The translations under genes were made by a program, and so were the position numbers. From a virus, in IMG/VR virus record IMGVR_UViG_3300042463_001009, positions 1 to 64,000 of that record: a stretch of DNA of 64,000 bases; one strand, given 5' to 3'. Shown one piece after another: positions 16,901 to 24,800 of the stretch. The notes beneath the pieces were generated by a model, which made no database searches, was not told where the DNA came from, and saw nothing but the letters and a program-made list of their open reading frames with translations. Position 1 is the first letter of the stretch. Each line of letters opens with the position of its first letter.

Positions 16901-17262
16901 GAACTGTAATTTGGGGTAATAAAACACTACAAGTTAGACAATCAGCTCTTGATAGAATTAACGTAAGAAGATTATTACTTCAAGCTCGTAAATTAATTTC
17001 TGCGGTGTCTGTAAGATTACTGTTTGAACAAAACGACCAAAAAGTAAGACAAGATTTCTTAGATGCGGTTAACCCTATATTAGACGCAATCAGAAGAGAC
17101 AGAGGTTTATACGATTTCCGTGTAACAGTTTCTTCAGATGCTGCTGACTTAGATAGAAACCAAATGACGGGTAAAATCTACGTTAAACCTACAAAGTCGT
17201 TAGAATTTATAGACATTACGTTCTATATTACTCCAACAGGTGCATCTTTTGAGAACATCTAA
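13927..17262 (+). CDS. 18: Tail sheath protein (T4 gp18-like) with inserted Thr-rich linkers
   Basis: An 1111-residue contractile sheath subunit, against 659 in T4. The N-terminus SPGVYTSEVDLSFVAQSVGV and the following GIVGETLKGPAFEP are classic sheath. The C-terminus has WGNKTLQVRQSALDRINVRR and a final strand pair typical of the sheath handshake domain (about 970-1111). The central part is enlarged. Residues about 286-325 hold two poly-Thr runs separated by a Cys/Pro segment (TTTTTLPGTTTTTTTNPC and STTTTTTAAPVNC), and they frame an extra domain that should project from the sheath surface. A TATTTAT box lies 35 bases upstream. It ends just before a strong hairpin. Confidence 0.93.
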   Translation: MATNSKVFVSPGVYTSEVDLSFVAQSVGVTTLGIVGETLKGPAFEPIFITNFDEFSTYFGGSSPEKFINTQIPKYEAAYIAKSYLQQSNQLFVTRILGLSGYDAGPSWTITTKANVDPATVDFYCESATTVNCIDTCVDYKVVDFAIDFSGCNNSFGSISFINPTQIPAEIAEKLDIPYELFDGSLSTVRTNMTNQIFDILNEPSSENTSIYYYGPISGETYEAFSPIFTAETNVYGVNNVDANLIDYAAPENDPWYYSLFDNLGSAAYSGYSFWSIVTGLTLTPPVITTTTTLPGTTTTTTTNPCITPTPISTTTTTTAAPVNCYTGTLIGRIYVFSGTAFTDYDDLVIATLRSRGLATYSTDDGPVYEVSGLTDVTMDCLGAYSGVTKNPYATFGINITNKDGNTYFFETSFQNSDPKYLPKVFGSSNFAKPRTVVPLFVEERFQALLNYGWRKGFIRGLSCNLTALPNARQGSDPTSIAWYLEQYQSPTSPWVVSELRGNKVYNLFKFTTIADGEAANTEVKISIANISFNNGTFDVLVRDFFDSDSSPVVIEKFTNCNMDPNDNAFIAKKIGTIDGEYELNSKYVMIELNEDAPIDALPCGFLGFNFREYAGVRPPFPIIKQKYDFPGEVVYNPPFGLSSGADDITRSNGDNVRRTYLGISDTIGIDVDYYYYKGKQLPLDICSDSTGEDWNFRSRGFHMDIDASGITIANAFVTSGTPAFYCGSAPFTKDPDTEANPYYRIFARKFSFLVQGGFDGWDIYREHRTNSDRFVLGRNGYLKGSCPSIKYPTATGWGAFKQITVGDNTQGYANTDYYAYLLGQKTFVNPEAVNINLFVTPGVDYVNHSDLVGSAVDMIENDRADSLYVCTTPDFNMFVPTTTNTQDLIYPQEAVDNLDTAGIDSNYTATYYPWVLTRDTVNNTQIYLPATAEVTRNLALTDNIAFPWFAAAGYTRGIVNAIKARKKLTQEDRDTLYQGRLNPIATFSDVGTVIWGNKTLQVRQSALDRINVRRLLLQARKLISAVSVRLLFEQNDQKVRQDFLDAVNPILDAIRRDRGLYDFRVTVSSDAADLDRNQMTGKIYVKPTKSLEFIDITFYITPTGASFENI

Positions 17263-17273
17263 AATAAAATAAC

Positions 17274-17304
17274 AAACAAGTCGACATAAAACCTCGGCTT
17301 GTTT
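17274..17304 (+). terminator. Hairpin after sheath gene
   Basis: An 11-bp stem, AAACAAGTCGA with TCGGCTTGTTT (one G-T pair), and a 9-base loop, 12 bases after the sheath stop. No T-run follows, so it may stabilise or partly terminate the abundant sheath transcript rather than being a full terminator. Confidence 0.5.
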
Positions 17305-17319
17305 AGCCAAATAGTGAAA

Positions 17320-18141
17320 ATGATAAATAGAAAAAGAATAGTAGAAGGTATTGATGAAGAGGGAACACCTGACATGAAATACTATTCATTTGATTGGGAT
17401 GACAACATACTGATAATGCCAACTAAGATTATCTTAAAAGATGAGGACGGTAATAATTTTGGTATGTCAACTGAGGATTTTGCGGAATATAGAACAGACA
17501 TAGGTGAGGAACCGTTTGAATATGAAGGACATACTATTGTAGGGTTTAGTGATGAACCATTTAAATATTTTGGGGTTGATGGAGATAAACAATTTATTGT
17601 TGACTCAATGTTAGCTAAACAAGGTCCTGCTTGGCCTGATTTTGTGGAGGCGTTAAATAACGGGTCTATTTTTTCTATCGTTACCGCTAGAGGTCACACC
17701 CCTTCGGTAATTAAAGAGGCGGTATACAACCTAATTGTTTCAAATAAAAATGGAATTAACTCAGACGAGTTAGTTAAGAACTTAGAAAAATTTCGACACA
17801 TTGCCGATGAGGGTGATTTAAATAAACGTGAAATAATTCGTGAATATTTAGACCTTTGTAGATTTTATCCTGTGAGTTATGGAGAAGGCTCGGCAACAAA
17901 TCCCGAAGAAGGAAAAATTAAAGCTTTAAAAGAATTTGTTCAGTATATTAAAGAAGTTTCTGAACAAATTAAGAAGAAAGCGTATTTAAAGAATAAAATA
18001 ACTAATAACTTTTTACCTATAATTGGTTTTTCAGATGATGATTTAAGAAATGTGGAAAAAGTTAAAAGTCATTTTGAAAATGAGCCAGATAATATAATTA
18101 AGACTTATTCTACTGCAGGAGGAATTAAAAAAGAATATTAA
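17320..18141 (+). CDS. HAD-superfamily hydrolase-like protein
   Basis: A 273-residue protein from ATG 17320, chosen over an upstream TTG at 17299 that lies within the spacer next to the hairpin. Motif I is FDWDDNILIMPT (D25, D27), motif II is FSIVTARGHTP (T122), and an acidic motif IV is GFSDDDLRN (D239-D241), the order expected of a HAD phosphatase with a cap between motifs I and II. Substrates could be nucleotides, sugars or polynucleotide 3' phosphates. The N-terminus MINRKRIVEG contains an I-V-E/G step similar to prohead-protease sites. It lies between sheath and tube genes, an unusual place for an enzyme. Confidence 0.75.
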   Translation: MINRKRIVEGIDEEGTPDMKYYSFDWDDNILIMPTKIILKDEDGNNFGMSTEDFAEYRTDIGEEPFEYEGHTIVGFSDEPFKYFGVDGDKQFIVDSMLAKQGPAWPDFVEALNNGSIFSIVTARGHTPSVIKEAVYNLIVSNKNGINSDELVKNLEKFRHIADEGDLNKREIIREYLDLCRFYPVSYGEGSATNPEEGKIKALKEFVQYIKEVSEQIKKKAYLKNKITNNFLPIIGFSDDDLRNVEKVKSHFENEPDNIIKTYSTAGGIKKEY

Positions 18142-18218
18142 TAAATAAAACTAGATACTTATATGCTAAGAATAATTTTTTAAATCTTGAAAGTAAAGAT
18201 AAAAAATTTATTTGGAGA

Positions 18219-18225
18219 TATTTAT
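18219..18225 (+). promoter_or_regulatory. TATTTAT element before tail tube
   Basis: It reads GGAGATATTTATAGAAAAC, 41 bases before ATG 18267. Confidence 0.45.
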
Positions 18226-18266
18226 AGAAAACAAAATAAACACAAAATAACAAAAAAAGAAAGAAA

Positions 18267-18755
18267 ATGGCTGATTTATTGATGAAAATGCCGATACCGT
18301 ATGAACCAAAAAGACAAAACAGGTTCATTCTTCGGTTCCCAACAACATTGGGTATTAACGAATGGTTCGTTGAATCTACGTCAAGACCACATATAACTAT
18401 AAACCCTGTTGAGATTCCCTTCTTAAACACTTCAACCTATGTTGCAGGTCGTTTTACTTGGGGAACTCTTAACGTTAAATTCCGTGACCCTATTGGTCCG
18501 TCTGCGTCTCAAGCTCTTATGGAGTGGGTACGTCTATGTGCTGAATCAGTGACAGGTCGTATGGGTTATGCCGCAGGATACAAAAAGAACGTCGATTTAG
18601 AAATGTTAGACCCAACTGGTGTTGTTGTTGAGAAATGGATTTTAGAGGGAACATTCTTATCGGATGTTAACTTTGACTCATTGGCTTATAATACAGACGC
18701 TTTAGCAAGTATCACAGCTACAATGCGAATGGACCGTTGTATATTAGTTTATTGA
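18267..18755 (+). CDS. 19: Tail tube protein (T4 gp19-like)
   Basis: A 162-residue protein, the same length class as T4 gp19 (163). It starts MADLLMKMPIPYEPKRQNRF and carries the tube signature NEWFVESTSRPHITINPVEI, then WVRLCAESVTGRMGYAAGYK. It ends with the short strand region expected of the tube beta-barrel. It forms the inner tail tube inside the sheath. It has its own TATTTAT box upstream and a strong terminator downstream, so it is likely transcribed abundantly as a single gene. It is the first of the sheath-tube-chaperone-tape measure order seen in contractile phages. Confidence 0.93.
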   Translation: MADLLMKMPIPYEPKRQNRFILRFPTTLGINEWFVESTSRPHITINPVEIPFLNTSTYVAGRFTWGTLNVKFRDPIGPSASQALMEWVRLCAESVTGRMGYAAGYKKNVDLEMLDPTGVVVEKWILEGTFLSDVNFDSLAYNTDALASITATMRMDRCILVY

Positions 18756-18792
18756 TTTTTAACTATTAAAATATTTCAGTCAAAATATATTT

Positions 18793-18824
18793 AAATCCAC
18801 ATGCTTAGGTATGTGGATTTTTTT
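18793..18824 (+). terminator. Rho-independent terminator after tail tube
   Basis: A perfect 10-bp stem AAATCCACAT/ATGTGGATTT with an 8-base loop (GCTTAGGT) followed by a T-run. It lies 37 bases after the tail tube stop and isolates that gene from the chaperone gene at 18881. Confidence 0.9.
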
Positions 18825-18880
18825 GTTTCTATTTAAAAAAAAAGAAATTACTGTATATTTTATTATAAAAGACAAACAAT

Positions 18881-19639
18881 ATGGACCAAAGTATCATTGA
18901 CGCAGGAACGGAGAGTTTTAACTTACCTCACGATATAGTACAACTACCTTCAGGTGGTGTATTTTATAAATCAAAAAAGAAATCAATTAAAGTCGGTTAC
19001 TTGACCGCAAATGACGAAAACGCTTTGATGGGGGCAACACAAATGAGTAATGATAATATCATTATGACTTTATTACGTAGTAAAATTTATGAACACGATT
19101 TAAGACCTGAAGAATTATTGGACGGTGATATTGAGGCTATTCTTATTTTCTTACGTAACACTTCATTTGGCCCTGAATATAAAATATCTGTAACTGACCC
19201 CAAAACAAGTAAACCTTTTTCACATACAGTAGTATTGGATGAGTTAAACATTAAAAAAACACAACACCAACCTGACGAAAATGGTGTTTTTACAACAACA
19301 TTACCGAAATCAGGAGTTTCGGTTAAATTAAAACCATTAAGTTTTGCTGAAACAACTGAAATCAGTAAAATGGCTGACCAATATCCTGTAGGACGAACGG
19401 CGCCAGTCATTACTTGGAGACTAGCAAAACAAATTATTGAAATTAACGGGAATGATTCCAAGGAACAAATTTCAAATTTCGTTAACTCAATGCCAATTAT
19501 GGATTCTAAGTATATCCGTAATTTTATTAGAGAAAATCAACCTTCATTAGATTTAGTAAAATCAGTAAAAGCCCCTTCAGGAGACTTGGTATCTTTCGAG
19601 ATTACCTTTGGGGTGGAGTTTTTTCGGCCTTTCTTCTAA
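18881..19639 (+). CDS. 26: T4 gp26-like baseplate/tail chaperone protein
   Basis: A 252-residue protein. Motifs of the T4 gp26 family are IVQLPSGGVFYKSKKKSIKV (about 19-38), LTANDENALM, RSKIYEHDLRPEELLDGD and AILIFLRNTSFGPEYK. The C-terminus EFFRPFF matches the FFxP ending of that family. In T4, gp26 is a baseplate hub gene whose partner gp51 is encoded immediately after it. Position between tube and tape measure corresponds to the lambda G/T chaperone slot. The last codons TTT TTT CGG are a probable +1 slip site feeding the frame at 19626-19784. It starts at ATG 18881. Confidence 0.75.
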   Translation: MDQSIIDAGTESFNLPHDIVQLPSGGVFYKSKKKSIKVGYLTANDENALMGATQMSNDNIIMTLLRSKIYEHDLRPEELLDGDIEAILIFLRNTSFGPEYKISVTDPKTSKPFSHTVVLDELNIKKTQHQPDENGVFTTTLPKSGVSVKLKPLSFAETTEISKMADQYPVGRTAPVITWRLAKQIIEINGNDSKEQISNFVNSMPIMDSKYIRNFIRENQPSLDLVKSVKAPSGDLVSFEITFGVEFFRPFF

Positions 19640-19784
19640 TCACAAACAATTTTTAATTGAGGAGTATTATTTTTTGGCGAGATTTATAAGATTATCTTAT
19701 ACTGAATTTCACATTATGCCAACTTATATGCGAAAGTACCTAATCGATAGAATTATTGAGGACAATACACCTAAAAACGGTTAG
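19626..19784 (+). CDS. 51: gp51-like extension read in the +1 frame (frameshift product)
   Basis: A 52-codon frame, GLSSNHKQFLIEEYYFLARF then IRLSYTEFHIMPTYMRKYLI, ending at TAG 19784. It lies +1 to the preceding gene and is open from about 19569, so it overlaps the end of that gene, but contains no ATG until codon 31. The helical, aromatic sequence and YMRKYL are typical of the second chaperone domain. A +1 shift at TTT TTT CGG (19619-19627) would give a fusion of about 300 residues, 248 from the first frame plus 52. Alternatively it could start independently at TTG 19674, since GAGGAG lies 13 bases upstream. Confidence 0.6.
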   Translation, partial: GLSSNHKQFLIEEYYFLARFIRLSYTEFHIMPTYMRKYLIDRIIEDNTPKNG

Positions 19785-19801
19785 TAAAATTGTTTTTGGT
19801 G

Positions 19802-19808
19802 TATTTAT
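19802..19808 (+). promoter_or_regulatory. TATTTAT element before tape measure
   Basis: It reads GTGTATTTATACATATATAAT, 20 bases before ATG 19829. Confidence 0.45.
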
Positions 19809-19828
19809 ACATATATAATATTTAAACT

Positions 19829-21766
19829 ATGGCAGGACCTGAAGATAACGAACTTGGCGGTGACTTTTTAAGTAAAGTCCAAGGAGCCCTCGAACAGAGT
19901 GTTGGTAGAATTACCGACGCTTTGGCAACTAATTTACGTGCTGGTGATATTGCGAAACAAATTCAAGAAATTGATGATAAAGCGACAACCATTGTTAAAT
20001 CTTTTGGTCAAGGTCGTGAAAACATTGTTAATTTAAAGGCCGCTATGGCCGATGCGGCCTCTGAAGTTGAACGAATGGGGGGTAGTTTTGATAATATTGT
20101 CACTATCCAAAAAGACGTTGCCGAAGCATTAGGCAGAAATTTAATACTAACATCAAGTTCTTATAAAGATTTATATGCAACTGCCGAAGTTACAGGTGAA
20201 TCCGCAAAAACCCTTGTCACTAATTTTAAAGCTGCGGGTATGTCCGTATACCAAGTGGCGGGTGAAATGAATAAAGTTGTTAATGTTGCTAGAGAGTCAG
20301 GTGTTAACGCTCAGGCGGTTAGTAAAGAGGTTCTTTCAAACATGACCGCATTAAATCAATTTAATTTTGCGGGTGGTGTTACAGGTTTGGCTAAGATGGC
20401 GGCCCAAGCGTCGTTATTAAGAGTTGATATGAATAGGACTCTTACATTGGCGGATGACTTATTTAGTCCTGATAAGGCAATTGAATTAGCGGCATCTATG
20501 CAAAGATTAGGTGTTGCAAATTCTGAATTATTAGACCCTTTACGTTTAATGGATATGGCTCAGAATGACCCCGCTGAACTTCAAAACCAAATCTCAAAAA
20601 TGAGTGAACAGTTTGTTCAATTGGGTGAGGACGGTAAGTTTGAAATTATGCCAGGTGCTAAAAGACAATTAATGGAGGTTGAAAAGTCTTTGGGTATGAA
20701 TAAAGGTGAATTAGCTAAAATGGCGTTAGCAAGTGCTGAGGTTGCGGATAAAATGCAAAAAATTAAATTCCCGTCAAGTTTTACTGAAGAAGAAAAAGGG
20801 TTAATTGCGGGTATGGCCGAAATGGGTGCTGGTGGAGAGTATAAAATTCAATTAGGTGACGAAGAATTAGGTATTAATGAAGCAATTGAAAAACTACAAA
20901 AAGACCCTGACCAAATGAAGGCTCTTAAAGAAATGGCTCAACCAAAAACTATGGAGGATTTAGCCAAAGACCAACTAACAATTTCAAAATCTATGGATAA
21001 GTCGTTAGAGTCTATTGCCAATAGAACAGGACGAGCATTGGCTGGTAGTAAAATTGCTAATCAAGCCTTAGAAGCTCCAAAACTATTATACGATGCGGGA
21101 GCTGAAGCCTTATCTGGGGATAAATTAAGTAGTAGAAATATTAGAAGTGGTTTAGGTTCAGGGGCAGAAGAAGTTTTAGGTTCAATTAACAAGATATTTA
21201 AAGGTGAAGGTTCTTTAAGTGATACTTTTAATGTGGTTAAAGATAGTATGTCAACTAGTGCCAAATTTGTAGACGGAGCTTGGTCTCAGGCATTAGATAA
21301 GGGGGCCGCAGCGGCATCAAATTTGGCAAAAGAACAAAACATTTTTCTTGAAATGTTACAAAATGGTAGTAAAAAATTAGGTAATGCTTTTATGACTTCC
21401 GAAAATATACCCACAACAACTGCGAAAGATATGTTAAAGTTACCTGGTCAAAATGTTGAATTTTTACCTGAAGATACCTTAGCGTCGTTCACTAAAGGTA
21501 AGGATGTTTTATCTGCGTTAATGGGTTCTAATAATAGAAACGAACCCCCAACACAAAGAATGACCGATTCAGGGCCTGTTAATATTAATTTAAACATAAC
21601 CGCACCTTCAAATATTGATACTTCTCAACTTATGTTAGCCTTTGAAAATTCAGGAGTTAAAGAAGCCATGGTTACTGCGGTTACTAAAGGTCGATATAAT
21701 AATGGATTAACCGCCCCAACATCTAATCAAACACAATTGATGGAAATGGCAAGTATGAGAGTCTAA
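19829..21766 (+). CDS. Tail tape measure protein candidate
   Basis: A 645-residue, largely helical protein without Cys. It sits immediately after the gp26/gp51-type chaperone, the standard place of the tape measure. It is rich in Ala, Lys, Glu and Met, with heptad-like stretches and a segment TGLAKMAAQASLLRVDMNRT (about 185-204) typical of tape measures. The C-terminal part (about 560-645) is beta/loop and includes VNINLNITAPSNIDTSQLM. It sets tail length, and its functional equivalent in T4 is gp29 (590 residues). No membrane segment is obvious. It starts at ATG 19829, 20 bases after a TATTTAT box. Confidence 0.75.
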   Translation: MAGPEDNELGGDFLSKVQGALEQSVGRITDALATNLRAGDIAKQIQEIDDKATTIVKSFGQGRENIVNLKAAMADAASEVERMGGSFDNIVTIQKDVAEALGRNLILTSSSYKDLYATAEVTGESAKTLVTNFKAAGMSVYQVAGEMNKVVNVARESGVNAQAVSKEVLSNMTALNQFNFAGGVTGLAKMAAQASLLRVDMNRTLTLADDLFSPDKAIELAASMQRLGVANSELLDPLRLMDMAQNDPAELQNQISKMSEQFVQLGEDGKFEIMPGAKRQLMEVEKSLGMNKGELAKMALASAEVADKMQKIKFPSSFTEEEKGLIAGMAEMGAGGEYKIQLGDEELGINEAIEKLQKDPDQMKALKEMAQPKTMEDLAKDQLTISKSMDKSLESIANRTGRALAGSKIANQALEAPKLLYDAGAEALSGDKLSSRNIRSGLGSGAEEVLGSINKIFKGEGSLSDTFNVVKDSMSTSAKFVDGAWSQALDKGAAAASNLAKEQNIFLEMLQNGSKKLGNAFMTSENIPTTTAKDMLKLPGQNVEFLPEDTLASFTKGKDVLSALMGSNNRNEPPTQRMTDSGPVNINLNITAPSNIDTSQLMLAFENSGVKEAMVTAVTKGRYNNGLTAPTSNQTQLMEMASMRV

Positions 21767-21782
21767 AAATAAACATAATGTC

Positions 21783-21789
21783 TATTTAT
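21783..21789 (+). promoter_or_regulatory. TATTTAT element before baseplate gene
   Basis: It reads GTCTATTTATAATAAAATT, 16 bases before ATG 21806, in the 40-base spacer after the tape measure. Confidence 0.4.
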
Positions 21790-21805
21790 AATAAAATTAT
21801 AGAAA

Positions 21806-24800
21806 ATGCCTGATAGTACATTATCGTTTGTTAACAGTTCTTCATTTAGAAATGCGTTATTAGCCACAAATTTGGAGCCATATGATGTACCTGGTGTTTA
21901 CACACCACCCTCAGGACCTATTGCCTATGAAATACAACAAACAGTAAGTAATGTTATTGATTCACCCGATGGTTTAATTGCTAATGACCCATTTGCAGCG
22001 ATATTATATCCATTAAATGAATACGGACCTAATGGTGGTTTTAATACAACTATCACATACAATGGACCTCCATTACCCGTTAACCCTAATCAAGGGGAGT
22101 ACAGTCCAACAGATACGGTATTAGACTTAGTTAATGAGTTTTATATCGACGCCGCATATATTGAAAACATATATGGACCTTCTGGTGGGTTTAATGATAT
22201 GGTAGTTATTACGGATATCCAAAACAATAATAAAATTTATCAACCTTATTGGAATCCACCAACATTTGTACCGTCTTCTTATACACCATATAGTATATTA
22301 TTTTCAGATAACCCAAATGGAACTGACGGTTCATTATCTCAGGATTCTTATATTGCTAAAATTGGGGCGGAACAACTTAATTACTTATTCCAACAAAGAA
22401 TTGCCGCTGAGATATTTCAAAATACTGTTGGTCAAGTTAACTTAGATTCTTTAAGTGACCCTTTTGAGGCTGCCTTAATTGCAACAGGACAAGAACCATT
22501 AATTTATAAAAACTATAGAATTACTGTCCCTGAAAATCCTATTGTTGCGGCGTTTGATTTGGCAACTAGATTAGCAAGTGCTTATTGGCCTGTTTCTATG
22601 ATTCCTGGTGATTACTTCACACAACAACACAAGCCAGGGTTTTTATCACAACAAACATCAAACGCTTTAAATGTTATCAATCAACTAACGGGAGGGTTTT
22701 TAGGTCCAATTCTAAACACATCTAGAAGTGCATCTGAATTATTTTTGGCCAATACGGGTAACGGTCAAAGGTCAGTTTTATTTCGTAATATTGATTATAA
22801 CAGATATCAACCTGATTATAAAAATCAATATGGTGGATTATTAGGCGTTGCTCAAGGTTTGGTTAATTTAGCTGTTAATTTAATTAATCCTAATAATGGA
22901 ACTTTAGTTGGTGGTTATTATGTTGGCAGTAGAAATGCGGAACCATCAACAATAACATCACCAGCAAATCAAATACCAGTTAATGTCTTTGGACAACAGG
23001 ACCCTGCGCCTGTTTATGGACCTTCAGAACTTGCAATATTATATGAAGGTAATAATGAAGTGTTAAAATTTGGTCTTGCGGCAAAACCATTAAGTGATGG
23101 TGGTGGTATTGACGGACAATTTGTTTGGACTTCACCTAAATATAAAGGTAATGCTGGTTTTAATGCAACACCTGGTGGAGGTACAGGTAGTTTAGACCCT
23201 GAGTTTAACCAAGTTAGTAGTTACTATACAAGAGATGAGTCAACTAATATAACATTCAAAGAGACTTCAATTTTAGACCAAACTCAAAGATTAATTGAGT
23301 CTGCGGATAATGTTACGGGTATTTCTCGTTTAAAACATGTTGGTAATGCAATTAACCAAGTTAGTAAGGTATTCCATGATGGATATAAAGAAATAACTAA
23401 AGGTTCTCAAGTATTATCGTACACTGATTTTACTACGGGGGCAGAAAAAGGAATTGAGTATTGTCGTGTATTCACTAAGGACACACCTTACTACACTTAC
23501 GCCGATTTACAAAAAACTGATGGTATTACTACTTCGGGTAGACGTTTTAGTAATTCTGTATTTGATAACACATACAACTTAAACATAGCCCCACTTAAAA
23601 ACCCTGGTTCAACAAATATTCAAATGAATAACCAAGGTAAATTAGTCGCTAAAAAATATATGTTTTCCATTGAGAATTTAGCTTGGAGAACTTCAAGTAG
23701 ACCAGGATTTACATATGATGAATTACCTACATGTGAGAAAGGGCCTAATGGGGGTAGAGTTATGTGGTTCCCACCTTATGATTTAAAATTCTCAGACCAA
23801 AGTTCTGCGAATTGGAATTCACAATCATTTTTAGGTAGACCTGAACCAATTTACACTTATAAAGATACAAGTAGAACAGGAACACTTTCTTGGAAAATTA
23901 TTGTTGACCACCCTTCTGTTATGAATGTTATTGTTGAAAAACAATTAAAGGGTCAAAGTAAAGAAAAATTAAATTCAATCATTGATTCGTTCTTTGCGGG
24001 TTGTGTGAAGTATGATATCTATCAATTAGGACTTAAATTTAATACGATACCGACTAAGGATTTGTATACCTACCAAGAGATATTAAATAACCCTAGAATA
24101 ACTAAAGAAGAGTTACAAGGTATTAATCAATCTATTCCTAAAGATAATTCGGGTGGGTTGGTGACTAACACTGTTGCAACTCCCGCAAATAATACTAATA
24201 AGGCGGACACACCTGACAATTCAGGCGTTGAATTTGAAAACGAATTTAACGAATTATCGTTCTATTTTTACAACGATATTCCCGACCCTAACACAAATAA
24301 AATAGTTTCGTCAGTACCTTATCAAGTAACCTATGGAAGTTATACCGCGTCATCATTCATTAGTAATTATGTAGATAAAGCCAATGCAGTATTTGCACCA
24401 AATTTAAGTTATTGTACAACAAACTCATCATATTGTGATACTAATAAAAAAGTTAAAGAGTTTTATGATACGGTAATTATCGACAACTTTAATACAATTG
24501 ACAATGCGGATAACGGTTTTATTAAAAAGGCGTTTAATTTATTAAAAGAAAAAAACGCAACAATTAATTTAACTTTAGTTGGTTCGGCTTCAGCACCTGC
24601 CTCAGTACCATATAACATAAATCTTTCTAAAAGAAGAAATGATTCTGTTTTACAATATCTTAAAATTAGAGGTAAAGAAATTGGGTGTGATATAACACCG
24701 TTTATTGATAGTAAAAAATTTATTTTAAATGAATCCGCTTCAGGTGAAACAGAAACTGTGGTGATACCAAAATCGATATCTGGAGGTGCGGGGGCGTCGG

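Noticed and set aside
17299-17319. TTG start for the HAD-like protein
   Set aside because: It falls within the hairpin at 17274-17304; the ATG at 17320 is better.
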